From: CANQDT01 sp051878935
Lineage (GTDB): Bacteria > Bacillota > Clostridia > Lachnospirales > Lachnospiraceae
Assembly: GCA_051878935.1 (NCBI GenBank)
Contig: JBJELB010000061.1
Span: 1 to 44,396 of the forward strand
Reading direction: 5' to 3'
Length of the DNA stretch: 44,396 bases
In this document: positions 16,479 to 26,012 of the stretch, in pieces
Numbering within the stretch: position 1 is the stretch's first letter
Layout of the letters: each line of letters begins with the position of its first letter
Program-made: the position numbers and the translations under genes
The notes under the pieces: model-generated
What the model saw: only the letters and a program-made list of their open reading frames with translations
What the model was told of the DNA's origin: nothing
Databases searched by the model: none

Positions 16479-18107
16479 ATGGAGCAGGATAAGATAAAGG
16501 TGTTTCTGGTTGAAGATGAGATGCTGATTCGGAACGGGATCAAGAAGAGTATTGATTGGGAAGAGGAGGGCTATTGCTTTGCGGGAGAAGCCAGTGATGG
16601 GGAATTGGCTTATCCTATGATATTGAAGGTGCGACCGGATATCCTGATTACTGATATAAAGATGCCTTTTATGGATGGTTTGGAATTAAGCAGATTAGTA
16701 AAAAAAGAGATTCCTGATGTGAAGATATTGATTTTGAGTGGATATGATGATTTTGAGTATGCAAAAGAAGCAATTCAGATAGGCGTTACTGAGTATATGC
16801 TAAAACCGGTATCCTCCGGTAAGCTGCTGGAAGCATTAGAAAAAGTATCGAAGTCTATTTTAAGAGAAAGAGAAGAGAAGGAATTTCTGAGACGTTATTC
16901 GGAGGAGATGAAAGAACATACCGAGCATGAAAAAATGAAATTCTTTACACAGCTGATTCAGGGAGAACTGCCTATGGCACAGGTACTTGAGCAGGGAGAG
17001 AGATACGGAATGAATATAAGTGCCCAATGCTATCAGATTATGCTCTTTAAAGTTATGGCACTTTCCGAGCATGACAAACATCCGGAACATGTAGTGGAAG
17101 CCTGTGACGCAATTGATGAAATTGTGGCTGTGATCCCTTATGTGTATGAGTTCCAAAGAGGTGTGGATGGATGGGCATTTTTACTTACCGGAGAAGATGA
17201 AACTCAGATGGCAGAGCAAAACAGGCAGTTCGCACAAACGCTCCATGAAACTATGAAGAAATGGAAAAGTGTAGAATATTTTGGAGGTGTCGGGAGCTGT
17301 GTATCAAGAGTACGCAATCTAAGTCTGTCTTTCCGTGAAGCGGACAAAGCTTTTGCGGCACGTTTTACGCATACACCGAATCAGATTGTGTCGGTTTCCG
17401 AAGTGCAAAGAGCACAGAATCAGGAAGAATTCGAAGTAAAAGGTTTTGTAGAAATCGGAAAATCAAGAGAATTAATCGAAAAGTTTCTCAATGGGGGAAC
17501 GTTAGAGGAAGTGGATAGCTTTGCTGATGCTTTTATGGAACAACTGGAGGGGAGTCATTTGCAATCTACCCTGATGAGACAGTATATCATTATGGATATT
17601 CACATTGTGATTATGGCCTTTTGTGAGAGACTGGCGGGGAATGATGAAAGTATGCAGAAAGAAGCAGAGGAACTGAGGACAGTTATGCAGAATGGGCATT
17701 CTATGAGTGAGATACGTAAATATCTGGTATATCTCCTGAATTATGCGATAGAAATGAGAGACACCATCAGTGGAAGAAGATATTCGGATATCATGACAGC
17801 GGCCAAGGAGTTAATTGCAAAGGAATACATGACAGAAGGGATATCACTCAATACAGTTGCCGTTCACGTAGGTATGAGTCCGAGTTACTTCAGTTCTATC
17901 TTCAGTAAGGAGATGGGCAGGACTTTCGTTGAATATTTAACGGAAACGCGCATGGAAAAAGCAAAAGAATTGTTGATGTGTTCCTCGCTGAAAACCTCGG
18001 AAATCGGATATCAGATAGGCTATAAAGATCCTCATTATTTTAGTTACATATTCAAGAAAACGCAGGGGTGTTCGCCTAAAGAGTATCGTTCGCGTAGAAA
18101 GGAATAG
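16479..18107 (+). CDS. YesN-type response regulator with AraC output domain
   Basis: The 542-residue protein has an N-terminal receiver (E12, D13, phosphoacceptor D59 in ILITDIKMPFMDG, Lys in MLKPV), a long middle region of about 300 residues typical of YesN proteins, and a C-terminal AraC double helix-turn-helix (NTVAVHVGMSPSYFSSIFSKE and SEIGYQIGYKDPHYFSYIFKK). It is 22 bp behind the binding-protein gene and 6 bp ahead of the kinase gene. Its likely targets are the two promoters carrying the AAGAAATC element, one before this operon and one before the transporter operon. That assignment is inferred. Confidence 0.93.
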   Translation: MEQDKIKVFLVEDEMLIRNGIKKSIDWEEEGYCFAGEASDGELAYPMILKVRPDILITDIKMPFMDGLELSRLVKKEIPDVKILILSGYDDFEYAKEAIQIGVTEYMLKPVSSGKLLEALEKVSKSILREREEKEFLRRYSEEMKEHTEHEKMKFFTQLIQGELPMAQVLEQGERYGMNISAQCYQIMLFKVMALSEHDKHPEHVVEACDAIDEIVAVIPYVYEFQRGVDGWAFLLTGEDETQMAEQNRQFAQTLHETMKKWKSVEYFGGVGSCVSRVRNLSLSFREADKAFAARFTHTPNQIVSVSEVQRAQNQEEFEVKGFVEIGKSRELIEKFLNGGTLEEVDSFADAFMEQLEGSHLQSTLMRQYIIMDIHIVIMAFCERLAGNDESMQKEAEELRTVMQNGHSMSEIRKYLVYLLNYAIEMRDTISGRRYSDIMTAAKELIAKEYMTEGISLNTVAVHVGMSPSYFSSIFSKEMGRTFVEYLTETRMEKAKELLMCSSLKTSEIGYQIGYKDPHYFSYIFKKTQGCSPKEYRSRRKE

Positions 18108-18113
18108 GATAGC

Positions 18114-19595
18114 ATGAAAAAACCAAAGAATCAGTCGCTTAACCAAAGATTAATCATGATTGCACTCTCTGCTTTTGTACCGATGTGTTTTGTATTGATC
18201 TATGCGTTGGCTTCTCTTTCCGATGCGACGCGGGTATATTCGGAAATTACGCAAAGTGTTACTTGCGCAAACCAGGCGATGGATTTCAAAGAGCGTATGG
18301 ATTACAGCATGTATCTGGCAGTGATTAAACAGAATGATTTTGAATCATTAGGAGATGGTGTGACCACGGTAAATGGTATTGTAACTGTTAATCCGTACAC
18401 ATACATTCATGAGATAAAAAGGATGTGTGTGGAGTTGTCAAATATGGCGACGGTTGATATCAATCGTAACCAGATGACCCGTCTGCAAAACAGCCTGGAT
18501 TCACTGGAACAGAACGTTCAGATTCTGGAAGGGATGATTAATGGTGAGGGTACTTATGAAGACAATATGGCGTATCTGGATGAAAACATATATATGCTGA
18601 CAACTATGGTTCAGGACGGGTTTATGGAATATATTCGTGAGGAGACCATACATCTCTATGATGTTCGATTGGAGCAGGAACGGCATAATACACAAGTCTA
18701 TGTTATTTGTATCATCATATCTGTTATTGCGGTGGCAATAGCACTGATTTTTACAATAAAGGCACTTCGGAGTGTCCGGAATCCGATTCGTAAGCTGTGT
18801 GATTTAACACAAAAGGTTGCAGAAGGTGACTTCACAGTAAAATCCAAGATCGGCAATACGGATGAGATTGCAATGCTCACACATAGTTTTAATGAGATGA
18901 CCCGGGAGATTGGTTCCTTAATTGATGATATTAAGGAAAAACAAACGAATCTGCATATGATGGAGACGAAGCTTCTGCAGGCACAGATTAATCCTCATTT
19001 TCTATACAATACACTGGATACGATTGTCTGGCTGGCAGAAGATAACCGTAACGAAGAAGTTGTGTCGATGGTTACATTTTTATCCGACTTTTTCAGGGCT
19101 TCCTTAAGTGGTGGAAGAGATTTTATTACGGTAAGAGAAGAAGAGGTTCATGTAAAGAGCTATCTGAATATCCAGAAATTCCGTTATCAGGATATTATGG
19201 ATTTTGAAATTGAGATAGCGGAGGATATGATGGAATATGTGATTCCAAAACTCTTACTTCAGCCCTTGGTGGAAAATGCCCTGTATCATGGTGTTAAGAA
19301 CAAACGTGGCAAAAGTCTGATCAGAGTTACCGGAGAACAAAGAGATGGAAAGCTGATTTTTAAAGTCCTTGATAATGGCAAGGGCATGGATTCCGAGACG
19401 ATCAGCAAGGTTCGGATGAATATGCAAAAACCGGTTAATGAACGTGAGAGCGGAAGCTTCGGCCTGGCGAATATTAACCTGCGTATTCAACACTATTATG
19501 GAAAAGAGTGCGGATTATATATCGACAGTGAAGAGAATCGGGGAACTGAGGTAACAGTCATACTGGAAGCAAAAAATATTCAACCGTTTGCATAA
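18114..19595 (+). CDS. YesM-type sensor histidine kinase
   Basis: The 493-residue protein has a first membrane helix at about 12-34, an outer domain of about 160 residues predicted to be mostly helical (possible four-helix or coiled-coil sensor), a second helix at 195-217, a HAMP domain at 215-270, and a His_kinase core with LQAQINPHFLYNTLD (H295), N-box LQPLVENALYHG and DNGKGMD. The outer domain is too small and helical to bind sugar itself in the usual way, fitting a design where the neighbouring anchored binding protein delivers the signal. The gene is 6 bp behind the regulator gene. Confidence 0.92.
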   Translation: MKKPKNQSLNQRLIMIALSAFVPMCFVLIYALASLSDATRVYSEITQSVTCANQAMDFKERMDYSMYLAVIKQNDFESLGDGVTTVNGIVTVNPYTYIHEIKRMCVELSNMATVDINRNQMTRLQNSLDSLEQNVQILEGMINGEGTYEDNMAYLDENIYMLTTMVQDGFMEYIREETIHLYDVRLEQERHNTQVYVICIIISVIAVAIALIFTIKALRSVRNPIRKLCDLTQKVAEGDFTVKSKIGNTDEIAMLTHSFNEMTREIGSLIDDIKEKQTNLHMMETKLLQAQINPHFLYNTLDTIVWLAEDNRNEEVVSMVTFLSDFFRASLSGGRDFITVREEEVHVKSYLNIQKFRYQDIMDFEIEIAEDMMEYVIPKLLLQPLVENALYHGVKNKRGKSLIRVTGEQRDGKLIFKVLDNGKGMDSETISKVRMNMQKPVNERESGSFGLANINLRIQHYYGKECGLYIDSEENRGTEVTVILEAKNIQPFA

Positions 19596-19622
19596 AAAAA
19601 TGAAATTTTGTATTTTGTTCAA

Positions 19623-19683
19623 AAGAAATCCAAAAAATCTAAAATAATATTCTGTTTCCGATTTTGGATGAATCCGATAAAAT
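19623..19683 (+). promoter_or_regulatory. Promoter P2 of the sugar transporter operon
   Basis: TTTCCG (19655-19660), 17-nt spacer, TAAAAT (19678-19683). AAGAAATC begins at 19623, 32 nt before the -35 box, as in promoter P1. A direct repeat TCCGA also brackets the spacer. Confidence 0.7.
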
Positions 19684-19742
19684 AAGCTTACGATGATTGA
19701 AGGAAAACAATCAAACAAAAATCCAAAAGGAGGATGAAAGAA

Positions 19743-20735
19743 ATGAAAAGAAGAATTTTTGGTACGTTGTTAGCAGCAACAATGGCACTCACCATGTTAG
19801 GTGGCTGTGGATCGAAAGAGGTTGCTACTGCACCGGAAACCGGTGGTGACTCCGGATTAATCAAGGTTGGTATCATCAATAACGATCCAAACGAATCCGG
19901 CTACCGCACAGCAAATGACAAAGATTTAAAAGCAATGTTTACAGAAGAGAATGGTTATGATGCTTCCTTTGCTTATAGCTTGAAGAATGATGAGCAAATT
20001 ACGGCAGCACAGAAATTCATTCAGGATGGAGTAGATTACCTGCTTCTTTCAGCGGCTGATACAGCTGGTTGGGATTCTGTTCTTCAGGATGCTCAAAATG
20101 AAGGCATCAGAGTTATCTTATTTGACCGTACGATTGATGCAGATGAAAGTCTCTATGAAGCTTCCATTGTATCTGATATGGCAAAAGAAGGTGAAACAGC
20201 GGTTGAATGGTTAGCCGGTCAGGAATTGGATGAATACAATGTTATTCACATTCAGGGTGTGATGGGTTCTGCAGCTCAGCAGGGACGTACCGGTGCCCTC
20301 GATGAAAAGGTGGCAGGCAATGATAACTGGAATCTGGTTACACAGCAGACAGCAGAATGGAACGCTGAGAAAGCACAGCAGATCGTACAGTCTGTGATTG
20401 ATTCCGGTCAGTCCTTTAATGTTATTTATGCAGAAAACGACGATATGGCAAAAGGCGCCGTAGCAGCACTGGATAAAGCAAATATTTCTCACGGTGTTGG
20501 TAAAGATGTCATTGTCATGGGATTTGACTGCAATAAGTGGGCATTAGAAGAATTATTAAACCAGAACTGGAATTATGACGGACAATGTAATCCATTCCAG
20601 GCTTCTTACATCGATGAAATCATTCAGACGATTGAAGGCGGTGGAACAATTACAGAAAAAACAATCATCATGGATGAAAAGGGCTTTGATGCTACTACGA
20701 TTACACAGGAAGATGTTGACAATTATGGTATCTAA
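19743..20735 (+). CDS. Sugar ABC transporter substrate-binding lipoprotein
   Basis: The 330-residue protein has a lipoprotein signal (TMALTMLGGCGSKE, lipid-bearing Cys at about residue 23) and the same fold-4 binding domain as the YtfQ family: NESGYRTANDKDL, the DEQITAAQKFIQDGVDYLLL segment, TAGWDSVL and RVILFDRTIDADESLY. It is clearly paralogous to the anchored protein encoded at 15407 but diverged. It is the transport binding protein, delivering sugar to the permeases downstream. ATG 19743 lies 9 nt after AGGAGG; the ATG at 19734 abuts that site. A hairpin after the gene would make this product more abundant than the membrane parts. Confidence 0.92.
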   Translation: MKRRIFGTLLAATMALTMLGGCGSKEVATAPETGGDSGLIKVGIINNDPNESGYRTANDKDLKAMFTEENGYDASFAYSLKNDEQITAAQKFIQDGVDYLLLSAADTAGWDSVLQDAQNEGIRVILFDRTIDADESLYEASIVSDMAKEGETAVEWLAGQELDEYNVIHIQGVMGSAAQQGRTGALDEKVAGNDNWNLVTQQTAEWNAEKAQQIVQSVIDSGQSFNVIYAENDDMAKGAVAALDKANISHGVGKDVIVMGFDCNKWALEELLNQNWNYDGQCNPFQASYIDEIIQTIEGGGTITEKTIIMDEKGFDATTITQEDVDNYGI

Positions 20736-20764
20736 TATTCTGAGTAGTATTTGAGATAATGAGA

Positions 20765-20806
20765 AAGCGCGGTGCGGCACAAAGATACCTGCTCCGCGCT
20801 TCTTTT
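20765..20806 (+). terminator. Partial terminator inside the transporter operon
   Basis: AAGCGCGG (20765-20772) pairs with CCGCGCTT (20794-20801), followed by TTCTTTT. It stands between the binding-protein and ATPase genes; no promoter is evident between the hairpin and the ATPase gene, so read-through is expected. Confidence 0.75.
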
Positions 20807-20832
20807 ATAGAATGGAAGGAGGAAACAGACTC

Positions 20833-22356
20833 GTGAAACAAGGCAGTGTGTTGGAAATGAGAAATATTCACAAAAGCTTTCCCGGTGTACGTGCCTTACA
20901 GGCGGTAGATTTCACCTTGTGTGAAGGCGAGATTCATGCTTTGATGGGAGAAAACGGTGCGGGAAAATCAACCCTGATCAAAGTGTTGACAGGAGTTTAC
21001 AGTAAGGATGAAGGTCAGATTTACATAAAAGGAAATGAGGAGGAAGTTGTGATTCGTTCTCCTCAGGATGCCCAAAAGATGGGAATCAGTACGGTGTATC
21101 AGGAGATAACACTGTGTCCTAATCTGACAGTTGCAGAAAACATGTATATAGGAAGAACGGAAGGAATCGGCCAGAACTGGAAGAAAATGAATCAGGATGC
21201 AGATAGAATCCTGAAATCCCTGGATATTCCGGCAAAGGCAACACAACAGCTTTCGAGCTGTTCCATTGCTGTTCAACAGATGGTTGCGATTGCGCGTGCA
21301 GTTGATATGGACTGTAAAGTACTGATTCTGGATGAGCCTACCTCTTCGCTGGATGAACAGGAAGTAGAAAAGCTGTTTGGACTCATGCGTGACTTAAAAG
21401 CAAGAGGAGTAGGAATTATCTTTGTTACACATTTTTTGGATCAGGTATATGAGGTTTGCGACAAAATTACGGTACTGCGCGATGGAAAACTGGTTGGGGA
21501 GTATGAGATTAAAGATCTTCCGCGTGTTCAACTGGTATCAAAGATGCTTGGTAAGGAGTTCGATGACTTATCAGATATCAAAGGAGAGGAGTCGGTGTAT
21601 AATCAGGCAGATGTATCAGAGCTTGTCTTTGAAGCAGAGGGACTGGTTAGTAATGCAGGAATCAAACCATTTGATTTTCATATCAAAAAGGGCGAAGTGA
21701 ACGGATTTACCGGTCTGCTGGGCTCAGGGCGAAGTGAATGTGTTCGTGCAATTTTCGGAGCAGATAAAGTAACCGGTGGAACGGTGAAAATGAACGGGAA
21801 GAAAGTTAAGATTGTAAAACCATTAGATGCGATGCGGAATGGTATTGCGTATTTGCCGGAGGACCGTAAGAATGACGGTATTATAGGAGACTTATCAGTT
21901 CGGGACAATATCATCCTTGCTCTACAGGTATTGAAAGGCTTCTGTAAACCATTCTCTAAAGCAGAGGCGAATCGGTTTGCCGATGAATACATTAAACTCT
22001 TATCGATTAAGACGGCTTCGGCTGACACGCCAATCAAGTCACTATCCGGTGGAAATCAGCAGAAGGTGATTCTGGCTCGCTGGCTTCTGACTAATCCGGA
22101 TTATCTGATTCTGGATGAACCGACAAGAGGAATTGACGTAGGAACAAAGGTTGATATACAGAAGCTTGTATTGAAATTGGCATCTGAAGGAAAGAGCGTA
22201 ACGTTTATTTCTTCGGAAACAGACGAGATGCTGCGTACCTGCTCAAGACTGGTTGTTATGCGCGACCGAAAAGTAGTAGGAGAACTTTCCGGTGAAAAAC
22301 TGACACAGAATGAGATTCTGGCCACCATTGCAGGAGGTGAAAGTGATGCAGAGTAA
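20833..22356 (+). CDS. Sugar ABC transporter ATPase, two fused nucleotide-binding domains
   Basis: The 507-residue protein is a RbsA/MglA/YtfR-type double ATPase. The first domain has Walker A GENGAGKST, a Q-loop YQE, a signature region replaced by SSCSIAVQQMVAIARA, and Walker B LILDEPTSSLDEQE. The second has the degenerate Walker A LLGSGRSE, signature LSGGNQQKVILARWL and Walker B LILDEPTRGIDVG. This asymmetry is normal for the family. GTG 20833 is chosen as start since AAGGAGG at 20816-20822 is 10 nt upstream; the ATG at 20812 precedes that site. The 3' end overlaps the next gene by 11 nt. Confidence 0.93.
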   Translation: MKQGSVLEMRNIHKSFPGVRALQAVDFTLCEGEIHALMGENGAGKSTLIKVLTGVYSKDEGQIYIKGNEEEVVIRSPQDAQKMGISTVYQEITLCPNLTVAENMYIGRTEGIGQNWKKMNQDADRILKSLDIPAKATQQLSSCSIAVQQMVAIARAVDMDCKVLILDEPTSSLDEQEVEKLFGLMRDLKARGVGIIFVTHFLDQVYEVCDKITVLRDGKLVGEYEIKDLPRVQLVSKMLGKEFDDLSDIKGEESVYNQADVSELVFEAEGLVSNAGIKPFDFHIKKGEVNGFTGLLGSGRSECVRAIFGADKVTGGTVKMNGKKVKIVKPLDAMRNGIAYLPEDRKNDGIIGDLSVRDNIILALQVLKGFCKPFSKAEANRFADEYIKLLSIKTASADTPIKSLSGGNQQKVILARWLLTNPDYLILDEPTRGIDVGTKVDIQKLVLKLASEGKSVTFISSETDEMLRTCSRLVVMRDRKVVGELSGEKLTQNEILATIAGGESDAE

Positions 22357-23419
22357 TAATAAAAAAATCATGGGATTATTTAAAAATCAGATTTTCATAC
22401 CGATTGCAGCTTTGCTGGTTCTTGCCTTATTTAACCTTATTGTAGATCCTTCCTTCTTTAAAATTACATTGGGTTATAACAGTGTAGGAGATCCGGTTTT
22501 ATCCGGATATCTTATGACGATACTGGACTATGGTTCAGAGCTTGCAATTCTTGCAATCGGTATGACATTAGTAACCGCTGCAACCGGTGGTCAGGATATC
22601 AGTGTGGGCGCCGGAATTGCCATTGCCGGTAGTGTTGTGCTTCGTGTACTGTGTGGGACGAACTCCAGACCGGAGACATTACAGGCACCAATCATCGTAG
22701 CTTTTCTGGTAGCGTGTGTGGTATCTATGCTGTTTAGTGCCTTTAATGGTGTGCTGGTCGCATATTTTAAAATCCAGCCGATGGTAGCAACGTTGATTCT
22801 GTATACGGCAGGACGATCTATCGCTGCATGGATTAACAATAATGAACTTCCGATCGTAAGCGATGCAGGTTTTAGTTATATCGGAGGATTTATACCGGGG
22901 GTACCGATACCGACACCATTTTTTATCGCAATTGCCTGTATCATACTCATGGCACTGGTTTTGCGGTTCACAAACCTGAGATTGTATACCCAGGCTGTTG
23001 GTATTAATGAGAATTCTTCGAAACTGAACGGTTTAAATCCACAGTTTATCAAAATATTAAGCTTTGTGATTCTCGGTATCTGCGTTGCAGTTTCCGGTCT
23101 GATTAAAGTAAGCCGTTTATCTTCGATTAATTATTCCGTTATTGCAAAGGATATCGAGATGGACGCGATTCTCGCGGTAGCTCTGGGTGGAAACGCATTA
23201 AGCGGTGGTAAGTTCAACCTGGCATCCTCTATATTGGGAGCATATGTGATTCAGTTTCTTACTACCACCCTGTATAAATTCAATGTTCAGTCCGATGCGT
23301 TGCCTGCATACAAAGCAATTGTGGTTATTTTGCTGGTAGTGCTCAGTGCGCCTACGGTCAGAGAATGGTTTTCAAAAGTAGGAAAAAGTATGAAAAAAAC
23401 GGTAAAGGAGGGCGAATAA
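22346..23419 (+). CDS. Sugar ABC transporter permease, YtfT-like
   Basis: The 357-residue membrane protein has about 8-10 hydrophobic segments and the BPD_transp_2 features of the ribose/galactofuranose class: LAIGMTLVTAATGGQDISVGAG (split here as motif core GGQDISVGA) and VALGGNALSGGKFN. ATG 22346 follows GGAGGTGA by 5 nt and lies within the end of the ATPase gene, so translation is coupled. It pairs with the next permease. Confidence 0.92.
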   Translation: MQSNNKKIMGLFKNQIFIPIAALLVLALFNLIVDPSFFKITLGYNSVGDPVLSGYLMTILDYGSELAILAIGMTLVTAATGGQDISVGAGIAIAGSVVLRVLCGTNSRPETLQAPIIVAFLVACVVSMLFSAFNGVLVAYFKIQPMVATLILYTAGRSIAAWINNNELPIVSDAGFSYIGGFIPGVPIPTPFFIAIACIILMALVLRFTNLRLYTQAVGINENSSKLNGLNPQFIKILSFVILGICVAVSGLIKVSRLSSINYSVIAKDIEMDAILAVALGGNALSGGKFNLASSILGAYVIQFLTTTLYKFNVQSDALPAYKAIVVILLVVLSAPTVREWFSKVGKSMKKTVKEGE

Positions 23420-23420
23420 G

Positions 23421-24437
23421 GTGATAAAAAATAGATTAAAAAATATTACGGATACAAATCTATTATTGACAATTACTATTGTGATTTTCGTGATTATGTA
23501 TCTGGGAGCAATCTTATTCCAGGGTGCCGGTTTTTTAAAAGCACAGACCTTCTTAAATATTTTAAATGCGAATGCTTCCCTGATTATCCTTGCTAGTGGT
23601 ATGAGCATTGTTATGATTACCGGCGGTATCGACATTTCTGTGGGAGGCGTGACTGCATTAGTCAGCATGTCCTGTGCCGTTTATCTGGATCATCATAATG
23701 GCAGTGTACTGGGGGCAATAGGAATTGCAGTAGGAATCGGTCTTTTGTTCGGCCTGGTGCAGGGATTCTTAGTAGCTTATCTGGATATTCAGCCATTTAT
23801 TGTTACGTTGGCCGGAATGTTTTTTGCACGTGGAATGACGACGATTGTAAATACAACTCCATTTAACGTGGCAAATGAAGAGTTCGTAGCATTGAAAAAT
23901 ACACGTATCGTAATACCGGGTATGGGCTCCGTAAATAAAATCGGCAATTATGTAGATGCGTATATTGAAATCGGTGTTGCTGTAGCTTTGATTCTGGTTG
24001 TTATTCTGTTTTGTGTGCTCCGCTGGACGAAGCTTGGTCGGGCATTCTATGCGGTAGGTGGAAATAAACAAAGTGCTTTGATGCTTGGTATCAATGTGAA
24101 GAGAACAAAATTCTTATCACATCTCATCTGTGGTCTGCTGGCAGGCATTGGCGGTTTTGTCTATTTTATGCATGTTGGTTCCGGTTCCGCTTCTCATGCG
24201 AGCGGTATGGAGATGAATGCCATTGCTTCTTCCATCATTGGTGGAACGATGCTGACAGGTGGTGTTGGTAATATCATTGGAACCTTGTTTGGAGTATTAT
24301 CTCTAAGCACGATTCAAAATATTGTTTCATCAGCCGGTCTGGATCAGGCATGGTGGACAGGAATTACGATCGCAGCGATGCTTTGCCTATTCCTGGTCAT
24401 TCAGAGTGTGGTAATTGCGAGAAAGAAGAATCTGTAA
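23421..24437 (+). CDS. Sugar ABC transporter permease, YjfF-like
   Basis: The 338-residue membrane protein has the same fold as its neighbour, with LASGMSIVMITGGIDISVGG (core GGIDISVGG), the loop YAVGGNKQSALMLGI, and SSIIGGTMLTGGVGN. It begins with GTG at 23421, after GGAGGG at 23407-23412. Two different permeases with one double ATPase matches the YtfQRT-YjfF layout, so a galactofuranose-like or other furanose sugar is a good guess for the substrate. A strong terminator closes the operon. Confidence 0.92.
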   Translation: MIKNRLKNITDTNLLLTITIVIFVIMYLGAILFQGAGFLKAQTFLNILNANASLIILASGMSIVMITGGIDISVGGVTALVSMSCAVYLDHHNGSVLGAIGIAVGIGLLFGLVQGFLVAYLDIQPFIVTLAGMFFARGMTTIVNTTPFNVANEEFVALKNTRIVIPGMGSVNKIGNYVDAYIEIGVAVALILVVILFCVLRWTKLGRAFYAVGGNKQSALMLGINVKRTKFLSHLICGLLAGIGGFVYFMHVGSGSASHASGMEMNAIASSIIGGTMLTGGVGNIIGTLFGVLSLSTIQNIVSSAGLDQAWWTGITIAAMLCLFLVIQSVVIARKKNL

Positions 24438-24457
24438 CTGAAGGTAGGAAATGATTC

Positions 24458-24499
24458 ATTCCCGAACTGTCCCTGTAGGCGGTTCGGGAATTTTGTTGT
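24458..24499 (+). terminator. Terminator of the sugar transporter operon
   Basis: ATTCCCGAAC (24458-24467) pairs perfectly with GTTCGGGAAT (24482-24491), followed by TTTGTTGTT. Confidence 0.85.
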
Positions 24500-24541
24500 T
24501 GTCGGACGGATAGATTTTCAGAGGATTCATATTAAAAAAGA

Positions 24542-24571
24542 TTGCAAGAAGTTTTTATTAATGTTTATAAT
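24542..24571 (+). promoter_or_regulatory. Promoter of the DUF512 gene
   Basis: TTGCAA (24542-24547), 18-nt spacer, TATAAT (24566-24571); the leader would be about 30 nt. Confidence 0.65.
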
Positions 24572-24608
24572 GGGTGTAACTATATAAAAATGGAGAATGC
24601 AGATAAAA

Positions 24609-26012
24609 ATGAAAGAACATATCATTAAGACGGTGGAAGCAGGTTCCATTGCAGAAGAACTGGAAATACAGCCGGGCGATATTTTATTGTCGATCAATGA
24701 AGAAGAGATTGGGGATGTCTTCGATTATCGTTTTTTAATCAAAGATGAATATTTAGAGGTTGTGATAAGAAAAGCGGATGGAGAGGAATGGCTTTTGGAA
24801 ATCGAGAAGGATTACGATGATGATTTGGGAATTGAATTCGAAAATGCCTTGATGAGTGAATACCGTTCCTGCAGCAACAAATGTATGTTTTGTTTTATTG
24901 ACCAGATGCCGCCGGGGATGCGGGAGACTTTATATTTTAAGGATGATGATTCCAGGTTGTCCTTTCTTCAGGGGAATTATATTACCCTTACAAATATGAA
25001 GGAGCAGGACATTGATCGGATTATCCGTATGAATCTGTCACCGATTAATATCTCGGTGCACACAACGAATCCGGAGCTGCGCTGTAAAATGCTGAATAAC
25101 CGGTTCGCAGGTGAGAAGCTTCGCTTTATCGAGAAATTGTATGATGCCCATATTGAGATGAATGGTCAGATTGTATGCTGTAAGGGTGTGAATGACGGAG
25201 AAGAATTGAAACGAAGCATAGAGGATTTATCCCGTTATTTGCCATTTATGCGAAGTGTATCGGTCGTACCTGCCGGCATAACGAAATACAGAGAAGGTCT
25301 GTATCCGCTCGAATTGTTTACAAAAGAGGAAGCCGAGACAGTCATTGATCTGGTGGAAAGTTATCAACAGAAGTTTTATGAAGAATATGGATTGCATTTC
25401 ATTCATGCCAGCGACGAGTGGTATATCCAGACAGGACGTGATTTTCCGGAAGAAGAACGTTATGATGGTTACATTCAGTTGGAAAACGGCGTCGGAATGA
25501 TGCGGATGTTTATCAATGAATTCAATGAGAGCCTGGATTCCCTGGTTCACAGCGAAGCTTATCCGAATCTTCGGGATTCTCTGAAACGAACGATAACGGT
25601 TGCCACCGGTCTGTTAACGTATTCGACGATGCAGTCCTTTGCCCAACAGATAGAGCAGGCTTTTCCGGGAATCAGAGTTTCTGTTATTGCTATTCGTAAT
25701 GATTTCTTCGGGGAAACCATCACGGTATCCGGCTTAATTACCGGACAAGATCTGGCAGCGCAGATAAAGGAGCGCCAGGATGCAGGTGAGGATCTTGGTG
25801 ATACGCTCAATATTCCATCGAATATGCTGCGCACCGGCGAACAGGTATTTTTAGATGACATGACGGTTGAGGATGTGGAGCGAGAACTGAAGATGCGGGT
25901 TGTTCCGGTGGAAGCACCGGGACGTGATTTTTTGGAAGCGATACTGAATCCTGAATATCATATGGACAGGGAAAATGAGAATTTTGTGTATGTGAAGGCA
26001 TATGATAGGTAG
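24609..26012 (+). CDS. DUF512/PDZ radical-SAM-like Fe-S protein
   Basis: The 467-residue protein has an N-terminal PDZ-like domain (VEAGSIAEELEIQPGDILLSIN, about 8-30), then a radical-SAM-type Cys motif C-S-N-K-C-M-F-C-F near residue 88, and a C-terminal DUF512 domain (TGLLTYSTMQ, then SGLITGQDL and DTLNIPSNMLR, ending FLDDMTVEDVEREL). Family members are found widely in clostridia, often near engA/der; their reaction is not established. AUG 24609 is preferred to 24597, which nearly abuts the GGAG at 24592-24595. The gene stands alone between a terminator and a non-coding stretch. Confidence 0.88.
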   Translation: MKEHIIKTVEAGSIAEELEIQPGDILLSINEEEIGDVFDYRFLIKDEYLEVVIRKADGEEWLLEIEKDYDDDLGIEFENALMSEYRSCSNKCMFCFIDQMPPGMRETLYFKDDDSRLSFLQGNYITLTNMKEQDIDRIIRMNLSPINISVHTTNPELRCKMLNNRFAGEKLRFIEKLYDAHIEMNGQIVCCKGVNDGEELKRSIEDLSRYLPFMRSVSVVPAGITKYREGLYPLELFTKEEAETVIDLVESYQQKFYEEYGLHFIHASDEWYIQTGRDFPEEERYDGYIQLENGVGMMRMFINEFNESLDSLVHSEAYPNLRDSLKRTITVATGLLTYSTMQSFAQQIEQAFPGIRVSVIAIRNDFFGETITVSGLITGQDLAAQIKERQDAGEDLGDTLNIPSNMLRTGEQVFLDDMTVEDVERELKMRVVPVEAPGRDFLEAILNPEYHMDRENENFVYVKAYDR

